DNA of 64,000 bases, from positions 1 through 64,000 of the forward strand of contig NZ_AUCF01000010.1 of NCBI RefSeq assembly GCF_000429625.1. The letters run 5' to 3'. Under the pieces are notes generated by a model that saw only the letters and a program-made list of their open reading frames with translations, was not told the origin of the DNA and ran no database searches. The stretch comes from Azospirillum halopraeferens DSM 3675. Lineage in GTDB: Bacteria > Pseudomonadota > Alphaproteobacteria > Azospirillales > Azospirillaceae. Position numbers and translations under genes: made by a program. Of this stretch, positions 19,208 through 27,527 are shown one piece after another. The first letter of the stretch is position 1. Each line of letters starts with the position of its first letter.

Positions 19208-19972
19208 TCATCCTTTCGACAGACGGCGCAGCAGCCACCGTTCCAGGTGGACCGTCGCCTGATAGACGATCAGGCCCAGCGCCGTGATGACGGCGAACAG
19301 GGCGAACATCAACGTGGAGTCCATCATCCCCTGGGCGGCGATGATCGAGGCGCCCAGCCCCTGGCGGCCGCCGATGAACTCGCCGACCACGGCGCCCACC
19401 AGCGCCAGCACCACCGCCACGCGCACGCCGGCCAGGATGACCGGCAGCCCCGCGGGGATCTTCAGCCGCACCAGCGTCTGCAGGCGGGTCGCCCGCAGCA
19501 TGCGGAACAGCTCCAGCTTGGCCGGATCGACCTGCCGCAGGGCGGTCATGGTGTTCTCCAGCAGGGGGAAGAAGCAGATCAGCGCGGTGATGACCACGAC
19601 GGAGGTCATGCCGAAGCCGAACCAGATCAGGAACAGCGGCGCCAGCGCCAGCTTCGGCACCACCTGGCTGGCGATGACGTAGGGGTAGAGCAGGCGGCGC
19701 AAGCCCTCCACCTCCCCCAGCACCACCCCGGCCAGGAACCCGACGGAGCAGCCGAGCGCCAGGCCCAGCAGCATCTCCGTGGCGGTGACGCGGATGTGCG
19801 GCCACAGCCGGCCGGTGGCCAGCTCCGACACCAGCGTCTCCAGCACCGCCGACGGCGCGGGCACCACCAGCGCCGACACGCCGGACAGGCGGCAGTACGC
19901 CTCCCACCCCCCCAGCAGCACCGCCAGCAGCAGCCAGGACCCGGCGCGCGCCCTCATTGCGTGTCCGTTCAT
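19208..19972 (-). CDS. ABC transporter permease (ThiX/SsuC-like)
   Basis: A BPD_transp_1 permease of 254 residues with about six membrane helices. The coupling-loop motif FRMLRATRLQTLVRLKIPAG contains the family EAA-like segment. It pairs with the NMT1-type binding protein and the ATPase on either side. The start overlaps the ATPase stop as ATGA (19969-19972), so the two are translationally coupled. A later in-frame ATG five codons in is also possible. Confidence 0.88.
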   Translation of the reverse strand: MNGHAMRARAGSWLLLAVLLGGWEAYCRLSGVSALVVPAPSAVLETLVSELATGRLWPHIRVTATEMLLGLALGCSVGFLAGVVLGEVEGLRRLLYPYVIASQVVPKLALAPLFLIWFGFGMTSVVVITALICFFPLLENTMTALRQVDPAKLELFRMLRATRLQTLVRLKIPAGLPVILAGVRVAVVLALVGAVVGEFIGGRQGLGASIIAAQGMMDSTLMFALFAVITALGLIVYQATVHLERWLLRRLSKG

Positions 19973-20766
19973 GGCGCACCGTCCATGGCGGCGCGCAGGT
20001 CGCGGCACAGCGCGTTGAAGTCGGCGCCGTAGCGCAGATCGCGCCCGCGCGGGCGGGGCAGGGGGATGTCCAGGGTGTGGCGGATGCGCCCGGCCTCCAT
20101 CACCGCCACCCGGTCGGCCAGGAACACCGCCTCCGCGATGTCGTGGGTCACGAACAGAACGGTGGTGCGGCGCAGCGCGCACAGGCGCAGCAGGTCTTGT
20201 TGCAGGTCCTCCCGCGTCAGGGCGTCCAGCGCCGCGAAGGGCTCGTCCAGCAGCAGCACCGCGGGCTCTCCCGCCAGGGCGCGGGCGATGGCGACGCGGC
20301 TCTGCTGGCCCCCCGACAGCTCCCCCGGTCGGCGCCCCTCCAGCCCGCCGAGCCCCACGAGATCCAGCAGTTCCAGCGCCGCCGCCCGGTCGTCCGGCCC
20401 GGGGCGCCGCTTCAGCGACACCGGCAGCAGCACGTTGTCCAGCGCGCTCAGCCACTCCAGCAGCGTCGGCGCCTGGAAGACGAAGCCGACGCGCCCGCTC
20501 GGCTCCCGCACCGCCGCGCCGTCGATCAGCACCCGCCCGTCGGTCGGCGCCAGCAGGCCGGCCGCCAGCTTGAGCAGCGTGGTCTTGCCGCAGCCGCTGC
20601 GCCCCACCAGGCAATGGAAGGCGCCATGGGCGATGCGCCAGTCCACGCCGTCGACGATGACCTCCCGGTCATAGGTGTAGCGGGCTCCCTCCAGCGTGAC
20701 GAACCCCGGGGCGTGGGGCCCCGCGGCCGGCGGACGTCGCAGAGCGGCAGTGCGCATGGTGGCCAC
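19969..20766 (-). CDS. ABC transporter ATP-binding protein (ThiZ/SsuB-like)
   Basis: An ABC ATPase of the nitrate/taurine/thiamine-precursor class with Walker A GRSGCGKTTLL, signature ELSGGQQSR, Walker B LLLDEPFAALD and H-loop VTHDIAEAV. The start is taken as GTG at 20766, five bases after AGGAGG. ATG at 20757 is the alternative, with longer spacing. It begins about 11 bp after the LuxC-like gene and overlaps the permease by four bases. It powers the importer encoded by the next two genes. Confidence 0.88.
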   Translation of the reverse strand: MATMRTAALRRPPAAGPHAPGFVTLEGARYTYDREVIVDGVDWRIAHGAFHCLVGRSGCGKTTLLKLAAGLLAPTDGRVLIDGAAVREPSGRVGFVFQAPTLLEWLSALDNVLLPVSLKRRPGPDDRAAALELLDLVGLGGLEGRRPGELSGGQQSRVAIARALAGEPAVLLLDEPFAALDALTREDLQQDLLRLCALRRTTVLFVTHDIAEAVFLADRVAVMEAGRIRHTLDIPLPRPRGRDLRYGADFNALCRDLRAAMDGAP

Positions 20767-20776
20767 CGGTCCCTCC

Positions 20777-22237
20777 TCAATCCCTGTAGGGCGCCAGGGC
20801 ATCGGCGGCCAGTTCGGCGCCGCGGTCGATCTCGGCCATGGCCACCAGATCCGACAGGTTGAACCGGCCGTCGTGGTGCCATCCCGCCTCCGGCGCGGCC
20901 ATGGCGCCGGGCGCGCACACCCGCGTCACCCCCGCCGCGCCGAGCAGGCCGGCGATCCGGAACAACTCGCGCGGCGGCGCGGCCACGGCGGCGGTCTGAA
21001 GCAGCGGGCGGAACGGCGCCACGCAGGGCAGGGCGTCGTCCAGCCGGTCGACGGCGACCACCGTGACCGTGCGGTTGAGGCCGCAGGGGGCCAGCGGCTG
21101 CGGCCGGTCGGCGTAGGCGACGGCCCAGGCGCCGGCGGGGTCGGCCAGCAGCTCCCGCGCGGGATCGGCGACGCCTTGCATCTCCTCCGCGTGGCGCCAG
21201 GCGGCGACGCCGCCGGCGTCCCCCGGGTCGAGGGCGCGGCGGGGAAAGCGGATGGCCTGGCAGGCCAGCTCGTGGGCCAGATGGCGGGCGAATCCCCGCG
21301 GGTCCACGCCGCCGCCGCGCTCCACATAGACCACATGGGGGGAGTAGCAGCCCTGCTGGTCCCAGCGGGCGACGTCGTGGGCGACACCCCTGGCCGTCGC
21401 CCGCACCGTGTGCGGGTCCAGCGCGGCGTGCGACACCAGGGCAAAGCTGATCTTGTGGCCGTAGGGCAGGAAGCGGGTGGTCACCGGCACCCGGGCGCGC
21501 AGCGCCTCCAGGGATGCGGTGGAGCCGTAGGCCAGCACCGTGTCGGCGCGGCGCAGCCATTCCGCCTCGCGCTCCGCGTCGCCGCCCTTCCACCAGACCA
21601 CCGCCAGGCAGCCGGCCAGCCGCGGCTCCACCTCCGCCAGCAGGCGGGCGAACCAGCCGGCGAACAGGGGCTCGGCGCTGGGCACCTTGCCGACGCCGCC
21701 GGCCTTGACCAGCAGGCCGCACACCAGACTCCACAGCGGCAGGCCCGGCACGTTGCCGGCCCACACGTGCAGCAGCAGGTCGGGGCCGAAGGCGCGGGCG
21801 AAGCCGCCCTTGGGCACGGGCTGGAAATCGTCGAGCACGCCGGGGTTGGCGAAGTCCTCGGCCAGGAAGCGCAGCAACTCCGGCTTGCGGAAGGTCTTCA
21901 GATACGACGTCAGTCCGTGGCGGACCATCTCCGCGTCGTAGCCGGTGACCAGCGGCAGCAGCCGTTCGGCCCGGCGGCGCCACGGGTCGTCGCGGTCCAG
22001 CAGGCGGGCCACCGCGGCGTCCACCGCCGTGACCACCTCGGCCACCGGCATGGTCTTCAGCACGCTGCGAGCGTGTGCGCGCACGCGCTCCGCCAGGGCC
22101 GCGACCTGCGCCGGCGTCAGCTCGGGCACGGCCACCTCCAGGTCCGTGCCGCCGCGGCCGAAGGCCAGCGTCCGCCACGCCACGCTGTCCGGGTCGAGAC
22201 CCGGCAGGTATCCCGCGACCTCGCGCACCGGCCTCAC
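20777..22237 (-). CDS. LuxC-like acyl-CoA/acyl-enzyme reductase
   Basis: A LuxC-family (PF05893) NADPH-dependent reductase of 486 residues. It contains VWAGNVPGLPLWSLVCGLL, LPYGHKISFALVS and the catalytic-cysteine motif WDQQGCYSPHVVYVE, with the Cys at about residue 297. LuxC forms an acyl-S-Cys intermediate and reduces it to an aldehyde. GTG at 22237 overlaps the LuxE-like stop (GTGA), a typical coupled luxE-luxC-type pair. No luciferase genes are present and the operon starts with a TPP riboswitch, so bioluminescence is not suggested. A thiamine-fragment carboxylate is a possible substrate (inference). Confidence 0.88.
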   Translation of the reverse strand: MRPVREVAGYLPGLDPDSVAWRTLAFGRGGTDLEVAVPELTPAQVAALAERVRAHARSVLKTMPVAEVVTAVDAAVARLLDRDDPWRRRAERLLPLVTGYDAEMVRHGLTSYLKTFRKPELLRFLAEDFANPGVLDDFQPVPKGGFARAFGPDLLLHVWAGNVPGLPLWSLVCGLLVKAGGVGKVPSAEPLFAGWFARLLAEVEPRLAGCLAVVWWKGGDAEREAEWLRRADTVLAYGSTASLEALRARVPVTTRFLPYGHKISFALVSHAALDPHTVRATARGVAHDVARWDQQGCYSPHVVYVERGGGVDPRGFARHLAHELACQAIRFPRRALDPGDAGGVAAWRHAEEMQGVADPARELLADPAGAWAVAYADRPQPLAPCGLNRTVTVVAVDRLDDALPCVAPFRPLLQTAAVAAPPRELFRIAGLLGAAGVTRVCAPGAMAAPEAGWHHDGRFNLSDLVAMAEIDRGAELAADALAPYRD

Positions 22238-23313
22238 CCCTGCGCCGCCGCCAGGAACTCCGCGACCGCCATGGAGCACCCTTTCGCCTCCGCCCCGTCG
22301 GCGCGGCCGAGCAGCAGGAACCCGCCCGCCACTGCCACCCCGGCATCCTCGGTCAGGATGGCGGACACGTTGTTGAAGTGGGCCAGATCGTGGTGCACCA
22401 GCACGCCGGGGGTGCCGACGGGCATCTCCGCCCCGCTCAGCGGATCAATGACGCGGGTGCGCACCCAATGGGGGCCGGACTTGACCGAGGGGCAGGATTC
22501 GTTGCCGTCGTCGTAGAACTGGCTGCTCAGCTCCGTCATGCCGTACATGTTGATGCAGCGCCGGCGGGGCACGCCGAAGGTGGCGGACAGGCGGTCGTAG
22601 AAGGCATCGGCCTCCATGGTCCGCGACTGGCCCTTGAAGCCGCCGGTGTCCAGGATGCGGCTGCCCTCGGGCAGGGCGACGCGGCACCCGCGCTCCGCCA
22701 GCGCGTCCATGGCGTGGACGAAGCTGAAGCTGGCCCCCAGCAGCGCCAGGGGCCGCCCCGCCGCCGCGGCCGTCTCCAGCATCGTCACCAGCCCGTCGAC
22801 GTCGAGCCCCGAGCCGTCCACCAGGTGCCGGCTGTCCGCCGCGCCGAACTCCCGCACCGCGACGGCCAGATAGTGGGCGAGCGAGGAGTTGGGCATGGCG
22901 GCGGCGTCGGGGAACAGGATGGCCATGGGCAGCCGCGCGTCCCCGCCCATGAAACGGTGGCGGAAGGTGCGCGTCATGGAGCGTTCCCACACCGCCATGG
23001 TGGGGTGATAGCAGGCGCCGCGCACGCCGGCGCGGGTGGTGCCGCTGGTCATGAACACCCGCTCCGCCTCCTCGGGCGGGCGGCAGCTCAGGGTCAGTTC
23101 CTTGAAGGCGGCGATGGGCACCGCGGGGATGGCCTGCCACGAGCGCACGGTGCGCGGCGTGCGCCCGCGCTGCATGGCGACGCGGCGGTAGGCCGCGTTG
23201 TGTTCGAACTGGTAGGCGAACAGCCTGAGCGCCATGGTCCCGAACGCCGCCTCGTCGGCATCGTCCAGGGCGAGGAAGGCCAGCAGCTCCTCGACGATCT
23301 GCGCGTGCGTCAC
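22234..23313 (-). CDS. LuxE-like acyl-protein synthetase (acyl-adenylating)
   Basis: A LuxE-domain (PF04443) protein of 359 residues. It has the nucleotide-binding motif VFMTSGTTRAGVRG (~88-99), then LLGASFSFVHAMD, ILDTGGFKGQSR and NMYGMTELSSQFYD, the adenylate-forming signature. LuxE activates a carboxylic acid as AMP ester and passes the acyl group to LuxC. GTG at 23313 follows GGAAGGA; an ATG at 23376 would lie inside the riboswitch leader. It is the first gene behind the TPP riboswitch and overlaps the LuxC-like gene by four bases. Confidence 0.87.
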   Translation of the reverse strand: MTHAQIVEELLAFLALDDADEAAFGTMALRLFAYQFEHNAAYRRVAMQRGRTPRTVRSWQAIPAVPIAAFKELTLSCRPPEEAERVFMTSGTTRAGVRGACYHPTMAVWERSMTRTFRHRFMGGDARLPMAILFPDAAAMPNSSLAHYLAVAVREFGAADSRHLVDGSGLDVDGLVTMLETAAAAGRPLALLGASFSFVHAMDALAERGCRVALPEGSRILDTGGFKGQSRTMEADAFYDRLSATFGVPRRRCINMYGMTELSSQFYDDGNESCPSVKSGPHWVRTRVIDPLSGAEMPVGTPGVLVHHDLAHFNNVSAILTEDAGVAVAGGFLLLGRADGAEAKGCSMAVAEFLAAAQG

Positions 23314-23383
23314 GACACCAACATCCTTCCGGATACCGAATGCACCAAACGGATCCGGGAGATGCGGCGGCGGCACGGCGATG

Positions 23384-23407
23384 AGAAAACGGGCGCGCCC
23401 GGCGCCC
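23384..23407 (-). terminator. intrinsic terminator in the TPP riboswitch expression platform
   Basis: Reading the minus strand just after the aptamer, GGGCGC-CGGGC-GCGCCC forms a 6-bp all-GC stem with a 5-base loop. It is followed at once by GTTTTCT. It lies between the aptamer and the LuxE-like start codon, which is the position and form of a transcription-termination switch. Confidence 0.75.
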
Positions 23408-23414
23408 CATCGTC

Positions 23415-23547
23415 CCGCATCCCTACGCCGGCATGACCCGGATCAGGTTCTGAGGGTCACCGCGTCGCCCGGTGCGCACACCGGACCGGCGGAGTCTCAG
23501 CCTCCTATCGAGGCTCCCCTGGGAACGGGGGAAGTGTAGGGATGCGG
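23415..23547 (-). promoter_or_regulatory. TPP (THI-box) riboswitch
   Basis: On the minus strand the conserved aptamer parts appear in order. GGGAGCC and GGCTGAGA come near 23518-23495, then ACCCTCAGAACCTGATC near 23458-23440, and GGGTCATGCCGGCGTAGGGA near 23440-23421. The closing P1 helix is a perfect 12-bp pairing of CCGCATCCCTAC (23547-23536) with GTAGGGATGCGG (23426-23415). It heads the luxE-luxC-ABC-SDR-TauE operon. Binding of thiamine pyrophosphate should favour the terminator downstream and shut the operon off. Confidence 0.96.
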
Positions 23548-23558
23548 TATGCGGTGTG

Positions 23559-24257
23559 TCAAGGAACGGCGGACGCCCGGTCCAGCCGCGCCGCGAGGTC
23601 GGCGAAGCCGTCGAGGATGCCGTCGTGGGGCAATTCCTCCAGGGGCACGCGGGCGTAGCCGTGGCGCATCAGGTACACCCGGCGCACCCCGGCGGCGCGG
23701 GCGCAGGCCACGTCGTGCTCGTTGTCGCCCACGTACAGGGCGTCGCCGGGCGGTACATCCAGGTCGGACAGGACGCCCAGCAGCGGTTCGGGCGCCGGTT
23801 TGCGGGTGGGATAGCTGTCGCCCCCCGCCACCGCGGCGAACCGGTGGGCGATCCCCAGGTCGGCCAGCAGGCGGCGCGTCGCCGTCAGCGGCTTGTTGGT
23901 GCACACCGCCAGGCGCAGCCCGCGCGCCTCCAGCTTCTCCAGGGTCGCGGCGGCGCCGGGGAACAGCGCGGTGGTGGCGCCGGGGTCGGCCTCGTACAGG
24001 GCGATGAAGCGGCGCACATGCGGACCGGCGTCGCCGCCGGGGATGCCGCCGGTCGCCTCCAGGGCCCGCTCCACCAGCCGGGCCGCCCCGTCGCCGATGA
24101 AGCGGGTGACCGTCGGCAGGTCCAGCGGCGGGCGCTCCAGCTCCTCCAGCACCGTGTTGACGGCGCGGCGGATGTCGGGCGCGCTGTCAACCAGCGTGCC
24201 GTCCAGGTCGAAGACGACGGCGGCGATCACAGGTTCCGGCTGTTCCCGGTCCATCAT
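23559..24257 (-). CDS. HAD-family phosphatase, phosphoglycolate-phosphatase-like
   Basis: A HAD hydrolase of 232 residues with motif I VVFDLDGTLVDS (nucleophile Asp), motif II VCTNKP, a conserved Lys in TRKPAPEP and motif IV YVGDNEHDVACARAAG. The cap-domain layout is that of Gph. ATG at 24257 follows AAAGGAA; a second ATG at 24254 is possible. Its stop lies only 12 bp before the riboswitch. The riboswitch operon is therefore either read through from this gene or uses a promoter inside it. A phosphatase for a thiamine-pathway phosphate is an alternative, but the sequence looks like a generic Gph. Confidence 0.8.
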   Translation of the reverse strand: MMDREQPEPVIAAVVFDLDGTLVDSAPDIRRAVNTVLEELERPPLDLPTVTRFIGDGAARLVERALEATGGIPGGDAGPHVRRFIALYEADPGATTALFPGAAATLEKLEARGLRLAVCTNKPLTATRRLLADLGIAHRFAAVAGGDSYPTRKPAPEPLLGVLSDLDVPPGDALYVGDNEHDVACARAAGVRRVYLMRHGYARVPLEELPHDGILDGFADLAARLDRASAVP

Positions 24258-24344
24258 GGCGTTCCTTTCCCGGTCGGCGGGGGTGACGGTGGCACTATGG
24301 GCCGCCCCGGCCATCAAGGGAAACAGAAGGTTTCTATACGGTCT

Positions 24345-24360
24345 ATAAACCCCGGTTTAT
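24345..24360. promoter_or_regulatory. short palindrome in AT-rich intergenic DNA (possible operator/promoter)
   Basis: ATAAACC-CC-GGTTTAT is a perfect 7-bp inverted repeat with a 2-base spacer, preceded by two TCTATA copies (24333-24338, 24342-24347). This is the only AT-rich stretch between the RND pump gene end (24456) and the phosphatase gene start. It probably belongs to the phosphatase promoter region or acts as a pump-gene terminator; the evidence is weak. Confidence 0.3.
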
Positions 24361-24455
24361 GATCGGATGCGGTATCATAGTCGGTCCTTATCGGTTGGGG
24401 GCGGCGTCTCCGATGGGGGCGCCCGGCTCGCTGCCGGTGGCGTCATCGCCGGCGG

Positions 24456-27400
24456 TCAGCGGGCCCGTGCCCCCGCCGCCCATCGCCCCGGCGCAACGAC
24501 GTGGACGACGTCGTCGACCAGTGCGTACAGCACGGGGATCACCAGAAGGCTCAGAAAGGTCGAGGTGATCAGGCCGCCGATCACGACGATGGCCATGGGA
24601 GCGCGGAAGCCGGGGTCAGCGCCGAAGCCGAGCGCGACGGGCAGCATCCCGGCGCCCATGGCCAGGGTCGTCATGATGATGGGCCGGGCACGCTTGCGGC
24701 AGGCGTCGAGCAGCGCCTCCAGCCTGGACAGGCCGTGCTCGCGCTGCGCGACGATGGCGTACTCCACCAGCAGGATCGAGTTCTTGGTGGCGATGCCCAT
24801 CAGCATGATCATCCCGATCATCGCCGGCATGCTGAGATGGGTGCCGGTCACGAACAGCGCCAGCAGGGCTCCCGGGATCGACAGCACCAGCGCCCCGAGG
24901 ATCGTCACCGGCTGCGCCCAGGCGCGGAACAGCAGCACCAGAACGATGTAGATGCAGGCGATGCCCGTGCCCATGGCCAGTTGGAACCCGTGGCCGAGTT
25001 CGTTCGAGGTTTCCGCGGGGCCGATCTCGCTTTTCGTCAGGCCCGGCGGCAGATGCCTCAGAGCGGGCAGTGCCGCGACGCGCGCCTGCACGTCGCCCAG
25101 CGCCCGGCCGTTGAGGTCGATTTCGAAGGTCACGTTGCGCAGGCGGTCCAGGCGGTTGATCTGCGCGGGGCCGCTGACGATCTCGATCTCCGCCACGTCG
25201 CCCAAAGGCACCGGGCCGCGCGCACCCGGCACGGCGAGCTGACGCAGCAGGTCCGGGTCGGCCGCGGCCGCCTCGGGCAGGCGGACGACCACCGGCACCT
25301 GGCGCTGTCCGAGGTTCAGCTTCGGCAGGAACTGATCGTAATCGCCCCGGGTGGCCACCCGGATCGTCTCGGCGATGGCCTCGGTGCTGACCCCCAGATC
25401 CGCGGCGCGCGCGGTATCCGGGCGCAGGATCAGCTCGGGCCGTTGCAGGTTCAGGCTGCTGATCACCTGGCCGATGCCGTGCAGACCGCGCAACGCCTGC
25501 TCGACCGCGGCGGCATGCCCGGCCAGAAGCTCCCGGTCCTCGCCCGAAAGCACCAGCGAATAGGCTTCGCCGGCCACCAGCGTGATGCGGGCGCCGGCCA
25601 CATCGCGCAGGCTGTCGCGCATGTCGCGCTCGATGTCCTGCCGGGTCAGGCCGGGGCGGTCCTTGCGTGGCGTCAGGTTGACCGTCAGGGTCGCCATCCG
25701 TGCCTCGGCGACCCCGCCGACGGGGTTGTCGGAGGCGCCGCCGCTGCCGATGGCGGTGAAGACGCTTGTGACCTGCGGATGCCCCGCCACGGCGCGCCGC
25801 ACCTCTTCGGCGGTCGCAAGCGTCCGGCCGTAGGTGCTGCCCGGCGGCAGTTCGACGGTGATGCGGATGCGGCTCAGGTCGCCGGCCGGCATGAAATCGC
25901 CCTTGATCGCGCCCGACAGCAGCGGCATGGCGCTGGCCAGACCGAACAGCCCGACGATCGCCAGCGTCGCACCCTTGTGCGTGAAGGCGCAGCGCGCCGC
26001 CTTCAGATAGGCCGGCATCCAGAACGGTTCGGCGTGCGGCCGGGCGGGCGGCTTCAGCAGGTGGGCGGCCATCATCGGCGTCAGCATCCGCGCCACGACC
26101 AGCGAGAAGAACACGGCGATGGACGAGGTCCAGCCGAACTGCACGAAGAACTTTCCCGCAAGCCCCGGCATGAAGGCCGTCGGCAGGAAGACGGCGATCA
26201 GGGTGAAGGTGGTGGCGATGACCGCCAGGCCGATCTCGTCGGCCGCCTCGCGCGCGGCAACCGGGGGAGGCTTACCCTGTCCCATGTGGCGCACGATGTT
26301 CTCGATCTCGACGATGGCATCGTCCACCAGGATGCCCACCACCAGCGACAGCGACAAAAGGGTGATGATGTTCAGCGTGAAGCCCAGCCACTGCATGAAC
26401 AGGAAGGTGGGCAGGATCGACAGCGGCAGGGCCACCGCAGCGATGAGCGTGGCGCGCAGGTCGCGCAGGAAAAGCCCCACCACGACGACCGCGAGCACGG
26501 CACCTTCGATCAGCAGCGACATGCTGCCTTCGAAGGTCTCCACCACCGGGTCGACGGCGTTGAATGCCTCGACAATCTCGATGTCCGGGTGTTCCTGACG
26601 CAACTCGGCAACGGCCGTGCGGACGCCCTGCGCGACGTCGATGTCGCCGGCGCCGGTGGTGCGCAGGATCTCGAAGCCGACCACGGGCCGGCCGTCCAGG
26701 AAGGCGCCGCTGCGGCGCTCGGCCCCGGTGTCGGCGACGGTGGCGATCCGGTCGAGGCGGATCACGCGGCCATCGGGCAGCGGGATGTCCATCGCTGCCA
26801 GCTCTTCCGCCGAGGCCGCCCCGGCCACCGTGCGCAGGGTCTGTTCGCCGCCGCCCAGTCTGGCCCGCCCGCCCGGAGCTTCGAGCTGCACCCGGGCGAG
26901 CCGGCGCGAGATATCGGCGGCGCTCAGGCGCAGGGCGATGAGCCGGTCGGGGTCTAGCTCCACCCGCACCTCGCGCGTCACGCCCCCCACGCGCGTCACC
27001 GCGCCGACGCCGGGCACGGCCAGCAGGCGCCGGGTGATCCGGTCGTCCACCAGCCAGGACAGAGCCTCTTCGTCGCGGCGCACGGAGGCCACCGTGTAGG
27101 TCAGGATCGGATCGTTCTTGAACTCGATCTTGCGGATGACGGGATCGCGGAGTGCGGCAGGCAGGTCGCCCCGCACGCGGGCCACGGCGGCGCGGGTGTC
27201 GTCCAGGGCTTCCTGCGGCGATGTTTCCAGCCGGAACTCGGCCGATACCGTGACCATCCCGTCCTGCACCACGGTGTGCAGATGCCGCAGGCCCTTCATC
27301 GTGGCCATGGCGTTTTCGAGCCTGAGCGCCACCTCGGTTTCCATCTGCGCCGCGGCCATGCCCGGCACGCTGGCCATGACCGTGATCATGGGCAGGTCCA

Positions 27401-27518
27401 CGTCCGGAAAGTTCTGCACCTTGGCGGTGCGGAACGCGAAAAGGCCCGCGAGTGTGAGCATGACGAACAGCAGAACGGCCGGAACCGGGTTGCGGATCGA
27501 CCAGGCGGAAACGTTCAT
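24456..27518 (-). CDS. RND efflux permease (MarR-linked pump)
   Basis: A 1020-residue HAE1-type permease with the usual two-fold layout. TM4 reads VVGILVDDAIVEIENI, keeping both proton-relay aspartates, and TM10 reads MGIATKNSILLVEYA, keeping the lysine, so the relay appears intact. The N terminus MNVSAWSIRNPVPAVLLFVM is typical. The adaptor gene precedes it by 9 bp on the same strand, with a divergent MarR gene beyond. Drug or solvent efflux is inferred. Confidence 0.92.
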   Translation of the reverse strand: MNVSAWSIRNPVPAVLLFVMLTLAGLFAFRTAKVQNFPDVDLPMITVMASVPGMAAAQMETEVALRLENAMATMKGLRHLHTVVQDGMVTVSAEFRLETSPQEALDDTRAAVARVRGDLPAALRDPVIRKIEFKNDPILTYTVASVRRDEEALSWLVDDRITRRLLAVPGVGAVTRVGGVTREVRVELDPDRLIALRLSAADISRRLARVQLEAPGGRARLGGGEQTLRTVAGAASAEELAAMDIPLPDGRVIRLDRIATVADTGAERRSGAFLDGRPVVGFEILRTTGAGDIDVAQGVRTAVAELRQEHPDIEIVEAFNAVDPVVETFEGSMSLLIEGAVLAVVVVGLFLRDLRATLIAAVALPLSILPTFLFMQWLGFTLNIITLLSLSLVVGILVDDAIVEIENIVRHMGQGKPPPVAAREAADEIGLAVIATTFTLIAVFLPTAFMPGLAGKFFVQFGWTSSIAVFFSLVVARMLTPMMAAHLLKPPARPHAEPFWMPAYLKAARCAFTHKGATLAIVGLFGLASAMPLLSGAIKGDFMPAGDLSRIRITVELPPGSTYGRTLATAEEVRRAVAGHPQVTSVFTAIGSGGASDNPVGGVAEARMATLTVNLTPRKDRPGLTRQDIERDMRDSLRDVAGARITLVAGEAYSLVLSGEDRELLAGHAAAVEQALRGLHGIGQVISSLNLQRPELILRPDTARAADLGVSTEAIAETIRVATRGDYDQFLPKLNLGQRQVPVVVRLPEAAAADPDLLRQLAVPGARGPVPLGDVAEIEIVSGPAQINRLDRLRNVTFEIDLNGRALGDVQARVAALPALRHLPPGLTKSEIGPAETSNELGHGFQLAMGTGIACIYIVLVLLFRAWAQPVTILGALVLSIPGALLALFVTGTHLSMPAMIGMIMLMGIATKNSILLVEYAIVAQREHGLSRLEALLDACRKRARPIIMTTLAMGAGMLPVALGFGADPGFRAPMAIVVIGGLITSTFLSLLVIPVLYALVDDVVHVVAPGRWAAGARAR

Positions 27519-27527
27519 GGTATTCCC

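Noticed and set aside
20777..23313. LuxC/LuxE pair as part of a bioluminescence (lux) operon
   Set aside because: No luxA/luxB or luxD homologue is present, and the operon begins with a TPP riboswitch and continues with an importer.
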